DNA of 39,532 bases from an uncultured Bacteroidales bacterium (lineage in GTDB: Bacteria > Bacteroidota > Bacteroidia > Bacteroidales > UBA932). Location: NCBI GenBank assembly GCA_934700615.1, contig CAKUXR010000030.1, positions 1 to 39,532 of the forward strand. Direction: 5' to 3'. Made by a program: the position numbers and the translations under genes. The stretch's first letter is position 1; each line of letters opens with the position of its first letter. Below the pieces are notes generated by a model. It did no database searches. It saw only the letters and a program-made list of their open reading frames with translations, and was not told where the DNA came from. Below are positions 1 to 9,200 of the stretch, one piece after another.

Positions 1-11
1 TGACAAAAAAA

Positions 12-30
12 AGAGTTCTGAACGAACTCT
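12..30. terminator. Short hairpin at left edge, possible bidirectional terminator
   Basis: A perfect 7-bp stem (AGAGTTC / GAACTCT) with a 5-nt loop. It is preceded by a run of A (a T tract when read on -) and followed by an imperfect T-rich stretch on +. It most likely ends a + strand gene lying left of the window, or insulates engB. No gene end is visible to confirm which. Confidence 0.5.
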
Positions 31-145
31 ATCAAATATTTTTAACTTTTTTTGGATTTTAAAGTGTCAAACTTCCGAGAAAGAACATTCCGGCGACGTC
101 CGGAAATGTTTTCTCCGTCTTTCTTCATACTTCTGATTTTTTTGC

Positions 146-153
146 TATCTTTG
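146..153 (+). promoter_or_regulatory. Bacteroidota -7 promoter element for engB
   Basis: TATCTTTG matches the TAnnTTTG -7 consensus exactly and lies 39 bp before the chosen engB ATG. The -33 TTTG partner is not clear. Its position rules out the longer upstream reading frame as coding. Confidence 0.55.
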
Positions 154-192
154 CGCCAGTTTTGTAACTCAAATTTCACTTTTTCGGAACAA

Positions 193-834
193 ATGAAACC
201 TGGCATCAAAATCTCCAGCGCTAAGTTTGCCGGCAGCAGCACGATGGTCTCGCAGAAACCGGCCCAGAGACTGCCGGAAGTAGCGTTCATCGGGAGATCG
301 AACGTCGGCAAATCTTCCCTGATAAACATGCTTACCGGAAACGGAAAGCTTGCCATGACTTCCGGAACTCCCGGCAAGACCAGGCTCGTGAACCATTTCC
401 TCATAAATGACAGCTGGTATCTGGTGGATCTTCCGGGCTATGGTTTCGCAAAACTTCCTGACAAGGAACGCGAGAAGCTGAAAGATGTTATCCGCGACTA
501 TCTGAACCATTCCGAGGAACTCCTCCTGCTCTTCGTTCTCATCGACGTCCGCCATGACATCGGCAAGGTCGATATGGACTTTCTGGAAGAGCTCGGCCAC
601 AGCGACATTCCTTTCGCAATCATCTTCACCAAAGGCGACAAGATGGGACCTGTAGCAAGGGCCGCACAGATAGAGAGGGACAAGGCCCAGCTTCTGGAAT
701 CCTGGGAGGAACTCCCGCTCAGTTTCGTAAGTTCTTCACAGACAGGGCTTGGCAAGGACGAGATTCTCGAATACATTTCAGACGTTCTGAAAGAAGCAGA
801 GGAAAAGAATACTACAAACCAATACAAAAAGTAA
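193..834 (+). CDS. engB: Ribosome-biogenesis GTP-binding protein EngB (YsxC/YihA)
   Basis: A 213-aa cytoplasmic TrmE-Era-type GTPase used in large ribosomal subunit assembly. Visible motifs are the P-loop GRSNVGKSS (residues 34-42), the switch segment GTPGKTR (58-64), the G3 DLPG (79-82) and a G4 TKGD. The open frame extends upstream to base 52, but that part is hydrophobic junk overlapping the -7 box. ATG 193 gives the family's usual length of about 200 aa. The stop overlaps the prs start by one base (TAATG), so the two genes are probably co-transcribed and translationally coupled. Confidence 0.95.
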   Translation: MKPGIKISSAKFAGSSTMVSQKPAQRLPEVAFIGRSNVGKSSLINMLTGNGKLAMTSGTPGKTRLVNHFLINDSWYLVDLPGYGFAKLPDKEREKLKDVIRDYLNHSEELLLLFVLIDVRHDIGKVDMDFLEELGHSDIPFAIIFTKGDKMGPVARAAQIERDKAQLLESWEELPLSFVSSSQTGLGKDEILEYISDVLKEAEEKNTTNQYKK

Positions 835-1811
835 TGAACACACCTCACAAAATGGAATTGTTTGCATGCAGGGCTTCCAAAGACTTTGCAGCAAAAGTTG
901 TTGACGAGTTGAACAAGATCCAGCCGGAAGGAGAAGGTCCGATACATCTCGGGAACTCAGAAGTTTCTGTCTTCAGCGACGGAGAATTCCAGCCATCTTT
1001 TACCGAAAGCGTACGCGGAGCGACCGTCTTCATCCTCCAGTCCACTTTCCCTCCTACCGAGAACCTCATGGAACTGCTTCTTACCATTGACGCAGCCAAG
1101 AGAGCTTCCGCATACAAGGTCATTGCAGTTATGCCTTACTTCGGATGGGCACGTCAGGACAGGAAGGACAAGCCGAGAGTATCTATCGGAGCCAAGCTTT
1201 GCGCCAATCTCCTCAGCGCAGCCGGAGTGGACAGAGTCATGACCTGCGACCTCCACGCTGACCAGATTCAGGGATTCTTCGACATTCCTGTCGATCATAT
1301 CTACGCAAGCAAGGTGTTCATACCTTACCTCAAGTCATTGAATATCGAGAACTTGGCAATCGCCGCTCCTGATATGGGAGGTGCAAAGAGAGCCAATGCC
1401 TATGCAAAGGATCTCGCCTGCCCGGTAATCATCTGCCACAAGTCCAGAGAGAGAGCCAATGTGGTGGCTTCCATTACAGCCATCGGTGACGTTGAAGGAA
1501 AGAATGTAGTTATCGTAGATGATATGATCGATACCGCCGGCACACTTACAAAGGCTGCCGACATCCTTATCGAGAAAGGCGCGAAGAGCGTAAGGGCTTG
1601 CGCGACACACGCAATCCTTTCAGGACCTGCATATGACAGGATCAATGCTTCCAAGCTTTCCGAGGTTTACGTTACAGACACAATTCCTCTGAGAGCTGCC
1701 CCTGGCGTTGACACAAGCAAGATCAAAGTTGTCTCCATGACCAGCACATTCGCAAGAATCATCCGCAAGGTCTGCGACAACGAGCCTATCAGCCCTGAAT
1801 TTATTTTCTAG
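834..1811 (+). CDS. prs: Ribose-phosphate pyrophosphokinase (PRPP synthetase)
   Basis: A 325-aa enzyme making PRPP from ribose 5-phosphate and ATP for nucleotide, histidine and tryptophan synthesis. The frame contains the class I signatures: an ATP-loop region around MPYFGWARQDRKDKPR, the metal-binding CDLHADQIQGFF, and the PRPP-binding motif VVIVDDMIDTAGT in the C-terminal half. The start overlaps the engB stop by one base. A second Met, six residues in, is a possible alternative. A strong hairpin follows the stop. Confidence 0.96.
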   Translation: MNTPHKMELFACRASKDFAAKVVDELNKIQPEGEGPIHLGNSEVSVFSDGEFQPSFTESVRGATVFILQSTFPPTENLMELLLTIDAAKRASAYKVIAVMPYFGWARQDRKDKPRVSIGAKLCANLLSAAGVDRVMTCDLHADQIQGFFDIPVDHIYASKVFIPYLKSLNIENLAIAAPDMGGAKRANAYAKDLACPVIICHKSRERANVVASITAIGDVEGKNVVIVDDMIDTAGTLTKAADILIEKGAKSVRACATHAILSGPAYDRINASKLSEVYVTDTIPLRAAPGVDTSKIKVVSMTSTFARIIRKVCDNEPISPEFIF

Positions 1812-1828
1812 AAGTTTATTGTAAAATA

Positions 1829-1882
1829 GGTCCTGAACCCAGCCTGGGGCTGTTTATGCCCCGGAAACCGGGATTCAGGGCC
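1829..1882 (+). terminator. Strong two-part hairpin after prs
   Basis: The outer stem pairs 1829-1840 with 1870-1882 (about 12 bp, one wobble, one bulge). Inside it, GGGGC at 1846-1850 pairs with GCCCC at 1858-1862, extended by CC/GG across a bulged T. There is no T tract after it, so it may be a processing or attenuating structure between prs and the small gene at 1901 rather than a classic terminator. Confidence 0.5.
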
Positions 1883-1900
1883 ATGATTGTCTAAAGACGC

Positions 1901-2179
1901 ATGAAGATTTTTCTCGCAGCATTGATTCTCATAGGAGCCGGCGTTTTCGGGATGTGCTTCAATGTAATATTCCGGAAGAAGGATTTTCCTCAAAGCGATG
2001 TCGGTGCCAATGAAAACATGCGTAACATAGGTATCCGCTGCATGAGAGAGGAGGACGACGAGCGCTTCTCCCGCATGGGCAAAGAAAACAAAGACGGAGC
2101 CGTATGCTCCGGAACATATAGTGAATCCTGTGCAGCCTGCGGGCTTTACAAGAAGGATCACAAGAACAAGCAACAGTAA
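1901..2179 (+). CDS. Small single-pass membrane protein with Cys-rich tail, unknown function
   Basis: A 92-aa protein. Residues 1-24 form a hydrophobic N-terminal segment (MKIFLAALILIGAGVFGM...), followed by basic residues that would anchor it N-out or as an uncleaved signal. The soluble part is acidic in the middle and carries four Cys: IRCM, VCSG and the pair in SCAACG. The layout (one membrane segment, then spaced Cys ending in CGLY) resembles small uncharacterised Bacteroidota membrane proteins I recognise by pattern only. The Cys set could bind metal or form disulfides. It lies 89 bp after prs, beyond the hairpin, and 30 bp before der, in the same direction. Confidence 0.7.
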   Translation: MKIFLAALILIGAGVFGMCFNVIFRKKDFPQSDVGANENMRNIGIRCMREEDDERFSRMGKENKDGAVCSGTYSESCAACGLYKKDHKNKQQ

Positions 2180-2209
2180 CCCTCGTGAGAGGACAAAAAA
2201 CAAGTAAAG

Positions 2210-3517
2210 ATGAGTCTAGTAGCAATTGTTGGCCGTCCAAATGTCGGCAAATCAACACTTTTCAACCGCCTGGTAGGAATGAGGCAGGCTATCGTCGATG
2301 AGACGGCAGGCGTAACCCGTGACAGACATTATGGTAAATGTGAGTGGTGCGGAAGTGAGTTTTCAGTAGTAGATACGGGAGGTTACACTTCCGGATCAGA
2401 TGATGTGTTCGAAGAAGAAATCCGCAAACAGGTGGTCATAGCCATTGAAGAGGCCGATGTGATCCTCTTCATGGTAGAAGCTGCTACCGGAATTACTGAC
2501 TATGACGCAGAAATCGCAGACATCCTCAGAAAGAGCAGGAAACCTGTAGTCGTAGCCGTAAACAAAGTCGATTCAGGAGACAAGGTTTTCGATACTTACC
2601 AGTTCTATTCCCTTGGACTCGGCGACATCTGGAGCATCTCGGCGGCAAACGGAGGCGGAACAGGTGACCTTCTCGACGAGATTGTCAAGAAACTTCCTGA
2701 AGATGCTGAGGCAGAAGATGAGCATCCGGGCGTTCCGAGAATCACTATCGTAGGAAAGCCTAACGTCGGAAAATCATCATTGACAAATGCGCTTCTGGGT
2801 GAGGAAAGGAACATTGTCACGAATGTTGCAGGTACGACAAGAGATTCAATATCATCGTATTACAACAAGTTCGGTCATGAGTTCGTATTCGTGGATACCG
2901 CCGGAATCAGAAAGAAGAACCGCGTCAATGAGGACCTCGAGTTCTATTCTGTCATGAGGTCAATCCGTGCCATCGAGCACAGTGACATCTGCGTGATGAT
3001 GATTGACGCGACGACCGGTATGGAGGCTCAGGACATGAATATCTTCAACCTTATCAAGAAGAACAAGAAAGGCTGCGTCCTTGTCATCAATAAATGGGAC
3101 CTCTTCGAGAAGCAGAGCAATACCATGGCCGAGTATGTGAAGGCTATGCAGGCCCGCATCGCTCCTTTCAATGACGTGCCTATCATCTTCACCTCTGTAC
3201 TCAAGAAGCAGAGAATCCTCGACGTTCTGAATGAGATAGAGCATGTATGGCAGAACTACTCAAGAAGAGTATCCACATCCAAGCTCATGGAGGCGATGCT
3301 CCCTGAAATCGAGAATTATCCGCCACCGATGTGGAAGGGCAAGCTCGTGAAAATCAAGTACATGACACAGCTTCCTACGAAATTCCCTGCGTTTGCGTTC
3401 TTCTGCAATCTTCCTCAGTACATAAAAGAGCCGTACAAGAGATTCCTTGAGAACAAGTTGCGCGAGCACTTCGACCTCACAGGCTGTCCTGTACAGATGT
3501 TCATGAGAAGCAAATAA
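2210..3517 (+). CDS. der: Ribosome biogenesis GTPase Der (EngA)
   Basis: A 435-aa protein with two tandem GTPase domains plus a C-terminal KH-like domain, required for 50S assembly. The first domain has GRPNVGKST (8-16), DTGG and NKVD. The second has GKPNVGKSS near residues 182-190, DTAG and NKWD. The last ~85 residues are the basic KH-like domain. The length matches the family. It is the third ribosome or nucleotide gene in this + strand run and converges with ispH 43 bp downstream. Confidence 0.96.
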   Translation: MSLVAIVGRPNVGKSTLFNRLVGMRQAIVDETAGVTRDRHYGKCEWCGSEFSVVDTGGYTSGSDDVFEEEIRKQVVIAIEEADVILFMVEAATGITDYDAEIADILRKSRKPVVVAVNKVDSGDKVFDTYQFYSLGLGDIWSISAANGGGTGDLLDEIVKKLPEDAEAEDEHPGVPRITIVGKPNVGKSSLTNALLGEERNIVTNVAGTTRDSISSYYNKFGHEFVFVDTAGIRKKNRVNEDLEFYSVMRSIRAIEHSDICVMMIDATTGMEAQDMNIFNLIKKNKKGCVLVINKWDLFEKQSNTMAEYVKAMQARIAPFNDVPIIFTSVLKKQRILDVLNEIEHVWQNYSRRVSTSKLMEAMLPEIENYPPPMWKGKLVKIKYMTQLPTKFPAFAFFCNLPQYIKEPYKRFLENKLREHFDLTGCPVQMFMRSK

Positions 3518-3560
3518 AAGGAAGTTACTTCAAGACTTTATGGCTGGCCGGAACGGTGAA

Positions 3561-4487
3561 TCAGAACAGATTCCTGATCCGGTCAGCTACTGTTTCCAGC
3601 AGCCACTTCGGAGTGGATGTGGCTCCGCAGACTCCGGCATGGTCATCAGGACGGAACCATTCCAGACGGATATCATTGACCTCACACACATGGTAGGTCC
3701 TGATATTGAGGGAACGGCAGAGTTCGCACAGTACCTTTCCGTTGGAGCTGTCCCTTCCGGAAACGAAGACTATGATATCATGGCTGAGAGCGAACTCGGA
3801 CAGTTTCTCGTGACGTCCCGCAACCTGCTGACAGATGGTGTCATGGATGCTGAGCAGACCCTTTCCGCGGAACATCTCGCGTGACAGTTCATGATACTTG
3901 GACATGGCCTCTTCCAACGCCGTACAGATGGCGGCATAGCCGGCAGGACTCTTGGTGGTCTGGGAGAAGATTTCCACAGGGCCTTCCAAACGTATCTTAT
4001 TGTGGGCCAATGCATCCGTAAGCATTTCCATGTTTTCCACCACGACGGCGTCACCCCCTACCTGGCCGAGAAGGCCAAGCACTTCCGCATGTCCGACCTT
4101 TCCAAATATGATTATCTGGCCGCCGAGGTCATGCACTCTGGAATACGCCTCGCGTATGCTCCTCTGGAGTTTCAGCACCACAGGACATGTGCAGTCTATC
4201 ACCTCCAGACCGAGGCGCTGTGCTGCAAGATATGTTTCGGGAGGTTCCCCATGTGCGCGAATCAGGACTTTGGATTTCTCAGGAAGGTCCTTGAGATTCT
4301 CCAGTCCGATGGTCACGAGACCTGCGCTCTGGAGGCGGTTCAGTTCCGCCTCATTGTGGACAATGGAGCCCAATGAATATAGTTTGTCGGTTTCGGGGTC
4401 TTTCAGAACATCTTCCGCCTTAGTCACCGCGCGGATAACACCACCGCAAAAACCTGAATACGAGTCAATTTCTACTGAAATAGCCAT
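3561..4487 (-). CDS. ispH: 4-hydroxy-3-methylbut-2-enyl diphosphate reductase
   Basis: A 308-aa iron-sulfur enzyme for the last step of the MEP isoprenoid pathway. The three cluster-ligand cysteines are present: C14 in GFCGGV, C101 in CTCPV (C99 is adjacent) and C219 in HDTICQQV. The active-site His/Glu region VGHAEV (H133, E135) is also visible. The C-terminal substrate-binding motif reads VCGATSTP rather than the more common AGASTP, giving one extra Cys. It starts 8 bp after the cmk stop, so it is the second gene of a cmk-ispH operon. Confidence 0.95.
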   Translation of the reverse strand: MAISVEIDSYSGFCGGVIRAVTKAEDVLKDPETDKLYSLGSIVHNEAELNRLQSAGLVTIGLENLKDLPEKSKVLIRAHGEPPETYLAAQRLGLEVIDCTCPVVLKLQRSIREAYSRVHDLGGQIIIFGKVGHAEVLGLLGQVGGDAVVVENMEMLTDALAHNKIRLEGPVEIFSQTTKSPAGYAAICTALEEAMSKYHELSREMFRGKGLLSIHDTICQQVAGRHEKLSEFALSHDIIVFVSGRDSSNGKVLCELCRSLNIRTYHVCEVNDIRLEWFRPDDHAGVCGATSTPKWLLETVADRIRNLF

Positions 4488-4495
4488 GACTGATA

Positions 4496-5188
4496 CTATT
4501 CTCCGAATTTCTCCTTAACAAGATTTTTAACCCAGACCATCTGGTCTTCAAGTGTCATGTCAGAATTGTCCAGGACAACGGCATCCTCCGCCTGACGGAG
4601 AGGAGACTTCTCCCTGTGCGAATCTATGTAGTCGCGGCTCTTGAGATTCTCCAGGACCTCATTGAAATCGGGATTCTGTCCGCTGGCCCTCATCTCCTTC
4701 AGACGCCTTTCCGCCCTGACATTATCATTGGCCGTCATGAAAATCTTCAAATCGGCATGAGGGAACACGGCAGTTCCGATATCCCTGCCGTCCATGACGA
4801 TCCGCTTGTTCTTTCCGTAGCCGACAAGAATATTATCGACAAAATCCCTCACTTCCGGAATCACCGCCACGGGACTCACGTGAGAAGAAACCTCAATGGT
4901 ACGGATCTCCTTCTCCACACACCTGTCGCCGAGGAAAGTCCTGCTACCTTCAGGAGCATATTCGAAGTGTACGTCAATGTCAGGAAGTGCAGCCACAAGT
5001 GACTGAGTGTCAATGCTGCCGTCAGCGAGGACCATGTCATGTTCCATCGCATAAAGAGTTATCGCCCTGTAAAGGGCCCCGGAATCCAGATACAGGAAGG
5101 AAAATTCTTTCGCTATAAGTTTGGCAAAAGAACTTTTTCCGGTGGACGAATATCCGTCTATAGCTATAATGATGTCAGGAATGTGCAT
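4496..5188 (-). CDS. cmk: (d)CMP kinase
   Basis: A 230-aa cytidylate kinase transferring phosphate from ATP to CMP or dCMP. The P-loop GYSSTGKSS lies at residues 12-20, followed by the typical LDSGALYRA segment and the DGRDIGT motif. The frame can be extended to a TTG at 5209, but that codon lies inside a perfect -7 promoter box (5207-5214) and would not be transcribed, so ATG 5188 is chosen. ispH follows after 8 bp. Confidence 0.94.
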   Translation of the reverse strand: MHIPDIIIAIDGYSSTGKSSFAKLIAKEFSFLYLDSGALYRAITLYAMEHDMVLADGSIDTQSLVAALPDIDVHFEYAPEGSRTFLGDRCVEKEIRTIEVSSHVSPVAVIPEVRDFVDNILVGYGKNKRIVMDGRDIGTAVFPHADLKIFMTANDNVRAERRLKEMRASGQNPDFNEVLENLKSRDYIDSHREKSPLRQAEDAVVLDNSDMTLEDQMVWVKNLVKEKFGE

Positions 5189-5206
5189 CTGAAAGTTGGT
5201 TTGGGA

Positions 5207-5214
5207 CAAAAATA
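5207..5214 (-). promoter_or_regulatory. -7 promoter element for cmk-ispH
   Basis: Reads TATTTTTG on -, a perfect TAnnTTTG, 18 bp before the cmk ATG. The upstream sequence is A/T rich with no clear -33. It decides the cmk start codon. Confidence 0.6.
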
Positions 5215-5225
5215 GGAAAAAAAAA

Positions 5226-5636
5226 TTACTTTTCCCTCATTATCTTCAGCTGCTGTATCTTATACGAATCTTTCTTGAATGTCACGAAGATTGTCACCTC
5301 GAAAGTCTCCCCACCGGCATTGAGCCTGCCCACTGCATATTTCATGTTTGCACGTCCGGCCGTGTGAGTGATGTCGAAGCCTCTCGGTGAATAACTGTCG
5401 AAGAATGATTTCAATATCTGCCGCGCCTGATTCTTGCTGGAATCGCTGGTGTTGGAAATTATGGAGATCTCAAGGTTGGAATCAAACCAGGCCGAGAGTT
5501 TGTCCGCATCGCCCTGTCTGATATATTTGGCTATAGGAATGAACACGTCGTAGCCCTCATTTTGAGGAATTGCGGCCGCACTGCCGCAGAAAGAAACCGC
5601 TGCAACGAAGAAAACTATGAATTTTCTGATGTCCAT
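5226..5636 (-). CDS. Exported DUF4783-like protein
   Basis: A 136-aa protein with a clear cleavable signal peptide (MDIRKFIVFFVAAVSFCGSAAA), so it is exported to the periplasm or beyond. The mature part (ISIISNTSDSSKNQARQILKSFFDSY, then a beta-rich C-terminus ending KDSYKIQQLKIMREK) resembles DUF4783, a Bacteroidota family with an NTF2-like fold and no assigned function. A GTG five codons upstream (5651) is possible, but ATG 5636 gives a canonical signal peptide. It is divergent from rlmH, with a shared control region at 5637-5750, and lies upstream of the cmk promoter. Confidence 0.75.
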   Translation of the reverse strand: MDIRKFIVFFVAAVSFCGSAAAIPQNEGYDVFIPIAKYIRQGDADKLSAWFDSNLEISIISNTSDSSKNQARQILKSFFDSYSPRGFDITHTAGRANMKYAVGRLNAGGETFEVTIFVTFKKDSYKIQQLKIMREK

Positions 5637-5670
5637 ATCCCTTAAACTCACTTTTAAAGACCATAATCAT

Positions 5671-5702
5671 TTTGCAAATACCGAGCCACGTGTGTATATT
5701 TG
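5671..5702 (+). promoter_or_regulatory. Consensus Bacteroidota promoter for rlmH-kinase operon
   Basis: The -33 box TTTG lies at 5671-5674, followed by a 20-bp spacer and a -7 box TATATTTG at 5695-5702. This is the cleanest match in the window. Transcription would start near 5708-5710 and reach the rlmH ATG at 5751. Confidence 0.75.
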
Positions 5703-5750
5703 CCAAAAGACTTGCATGGTCTTGCGGCCATGTCAACATGCACATTGACA

Positions 5751-6224
5751 ATGAAGATAACATTAGTTACAGTAGGAAAGACAGACGTGAAATGGGTAAA
5801 AGAGGGGCTGGACTTGTATAAATCCAGACTCGTGCATTATGCCCAGTTCTCCGTCAGCGAGATACCTGAACTGAAGAATGTCTCTGCCCTCTCCAAAGAG
5901 CAGATAAAGACGAAGGAGGGAGAAATATTATTGTCAATGATAAAGCCTGCCGACTTTGTCGTGCTCATGGATGAACACGGCAGGCAGTTCAGGTCCATGG
6001 AATTTGCGACGTGGCTCCAGGAAAGGATGTCCACGTGCGGAAGGAACATTGTTTTCATAATAGGAGGCGCATACGGCTTTTCCAAGGCGGTCTATGACAG
6101 GGCCGACTTCAAGATTTCCCTGTCTGAAATGACTTTTTCCCACCAGATGGTAAGGGTTATTTTCACTGAACAGCTTTACCGGGCATTCACAATCATAAAA
6201 GGAGAGCCATATCACCACGAATAG
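5751..6224 (+). CDS. rlmH: 23S rRNA pseudouridine-1915 N3-methyltransferase RlmH
   Basis: A 157-aa SPOUT-fold methyltransferase acting on pseudouridine 1915 of 23S rRNA in 70S ribosomes. It starts MKITLVTVGK, has the SAM-knot segment FIIGGAYGFS and ends with the conserved EQLYRAF...GEPYHHE tail. The frame is open from 5700, but ATG 5751 matches the conserved N-terminus and lies downstream of the promoter at 5671-5702. The gene overlaps nothing and is followed 12 bp later by the sensor kinase, which has a good ribosome-binding site (AGGAGG). Confidence 0.95.
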   Translation: MKITLVTVGKTDVKWVKEGLDLYKSRLVHYAQFSVSEIPELKNVSALSKEQIKTKEGEILLSMIKPADFVVLMDEHGRQFRSMEFATWLQERMSTCGRNIVFIIGGAYGFSKAVYDRADFKISLSEMTFSHQMVRVIFTEQLYRAFTIIKGEPYHHE

Positions 6225-6236
6225 GAGGAACGGACA

Positions 6237-9200
6237 ATGGCATTGAAAAAAGAATCATTGAAAAGCAGGCTCAACAAGAACATCTGGCTGTTTTCTTTCG
6301 TAGTTGCGGGCCTCTTGTTCTTGGCCAATGTCTTTCTGGACAGGCGTGCCGATTTCTCGGATTTCGCCGCACGTCACATGAACAAGGTGGTCAACACCAG
6401 ATTCCGCCAGCTCGAATCCTACATGGAAAGGGCATTGAAGGAAAACCAGGGCGGCTGGCTGGAACTAAAGGGCCTGCCTTCCGACATGGTGGTGTACCGG
6501 TATTACGGAGACTCCCTCCAGTCATGGTGCAACCAGTTCTCTCTGGACAATGATGATGTCAGCCAAAGGCTTGTAGTCCAGCGCTTTGTAAATCTCAGAT
6601 ATAATTTCGTATCCCCCCTTGCAGAGGTTGACAACTCCGTCAAGTACATGAATATCGGTCCGAAATGGTATCTGGTAAAGTCTATACAGGACCGTCACGG
6701 CTGCAAGATAATCGGCGGACTGGAAATCCGCAACACCATGGATACCAGGTCCATAAACGGCATCAATCCCAAGTTCAGGATTTCTGACAGGTTCTCCTTA
6801 TACCCTATAAATTACAGCGGAGGGGCCGTAATTTTCGTCGAGGGGCAGCCGCTGATGAAACTTCTGCAGGAGACCGCCAGGATAATGCCGATTCTGCCTG
6901 ACACCACGATGCTCTGGCTGTCTGTCGCTTTCTTCATCTTCGGTGTACTCATATATCTATGGTCGCACCGGAACTTGAAGACAATGCTGATATCCATACT
7001 GGCACTCACCGCGGTGATGGGAACTTTCTATGCGACGGGCTACGGTATGCAGGGGTCTTCCAGCCTGTTCTCCCCTACCGTCTATGCAGGCGGCACGGTA
7101 TTGTATTCTCTCGGAGCGGTACTCATCATAAATATCTGGATTGTGCTGGTATTCAGCTGCATATACATTGCAAGGCCGGCTATCAGCGAGTATGTCAGGA
7201 AGGACTTGAAACACAGGTCCATCTGGCTGATAATCATTGTCATTATCGCAGATGCATTGACATTGACCTGGCTCTTCGTCACTTTCCGCAGCCTCATCCT
7301 GAACTCCAACATTTCGCTGGAGCTCTACAAGTTCATGCAGCTCGGGCGTTATTCGCTCTACATCTACATTTCCTACCTCGCGCTGCTTTCGGTGATTCCG
7401 CTTTCGCTTCAGATAATCCGCGTCAATGTCTTCTATCTGACCGGCCTCAAATACGACGTGTTCTCCAGATTCGGCAGGTCATTCTTCGCCGTGGCCTGCG
7501 CCCTGTGTTTCCTCGGGCTATTTTCAGTTCTGGGCAACGAGAAAGAGACCAACCGAGTCGAAATCTGGATCAACCGTCTTTCCATTGACAGGGACCTCGG
7601 ACTCGAGCTTCAGCTCAGGGGCGTCGAAAATGCCATCGCCGCAGACAATTCGATTCCGGAAGTCATCCGCACGACAAACGATTACCGCGTCATCCTGAAC
7701 CGCATCACGGAGACCTACATGAACCGCATTTCCAAGGATTTCGATATCAGCGTGTTCATTTTCAATGATAATGTCTCCGACCCTCAGATAGCCAAGTTCT
7801 TCAATGACAGGGTGATAGGTACCGTGCCGATTTCTCCTAACTCCCGTTTCGTATATAGCAGGAACAGCAACGGAAGGGCTCAATATACCGGTATGTTCGT
7901 GTATTACTCTCCGGACAAGGGCACTGTCAAGCTTCTTCTCGGAGTCAATTCCAAGGCCGACAGGGAGGAGCGCGGATATTCTTTCATCATGGATTACGGA
8001 GCTCCGGGGTCAGTAATCATTCCTCAGCAGTACTCATACGCGAAATACATAAACGGCAACCTCGTAAGCTATCAGGGCGACTATCCTTATCCTACAATCC
8101 TTACCGGAAAATTCAAGGAGGGCCGGAGCGAGTACGGGTCCGACAAGCTCAAGCAGGGTTCTTATGTCCATTTCGTGAGCAACATCTCTTCAGACGAGAC
8201 CATTGTCATTTCCAGGCCGAAAATATCTGTGGTACAATACGTTCTGGCCGCCTGCATGTTGTGCCTTGCGGCGTATTTCTGGATAAGCCTGCTGGGACTC
8301 AGGAAGAAGAAAGAGGGAGAGTTCGAGAAAAACTACTATAAATCCAGGGTGAACACGGTGCTGTTCATATCAATGCTGATGACTCTGGTCACGATGAGCA
8401 TCATCATGGTCATCTTCGTATATAAGAGGAATGATGCCAATGTCATGAGGCTGATGACGAGCAAGATTTCCACAATCCAGTCCCTAATGGAAAACCGCAC
8501 CAGAGGATTTTCGTCATACAAGGACATGATTACCCAGGACATGACGGCAGTGATGGATGACATAGGAAACTACACGAGGTCGGACATCACCATGTACAGC
8601 CCGGGCGGAAAAGTGTTCAACACGACTTCTCCTGAGATTTTCGAGAAGATGATTCTGGGTTCGAGAACAAATCCGGATGCATACAGGAATATAATGTATG
8701 CGAACAAGCGCTACTATATCCACAAGGAGAAAATAGGCGGAGTAGGATTCTATACGATGTATGCGCCTGTCTTCAATGACAACGGCAAGATTCTGGCGAT
8801 CGTCAGCGCGCCATACACCGACCCGGGAATATCCTTCAAGGCAGATGCGCTCTTCCACTCGGTATTTGTCATCACCGTATTCTTTATCCTGCTGATAATC
8901 ACAAGGTTCATGACCACGAGAGTGGTGGACAAGATGTTCCGTCCTATCATTGAGATGGGCCGCAAGATGATTTATGCGCGTACGGGCGGACTGGAGTATA
9001 TCATCTATGACAATGAGGATGAGATTTCCGGACTGGTCAGGGCTTATAACCTGATGGTCCACGACCTTTATGAGTCCAGCAAGCAGGTTGCCCAGGCCGA
9101 GCGCGAAAGGGCATGGAGTGAGATGGCCAGACAGGTTGCGCATGAAATCAAGAATCCGCTCACTCCTATGAAGCTTCAGATACAGAGGCTCATAAGGCTC

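Noticed and set aside
52..192. Upstream part of the engB frame
   Set aside because: Contains the -7 box and hydrophobic sequence unlike EngB; normal length is obtained from ATG 193.
3540..3884. Open + frames inside ispH (and up to 4518)
   Set aside because: Antisense shadows of ispH, whose protein has all cluster cysteines.
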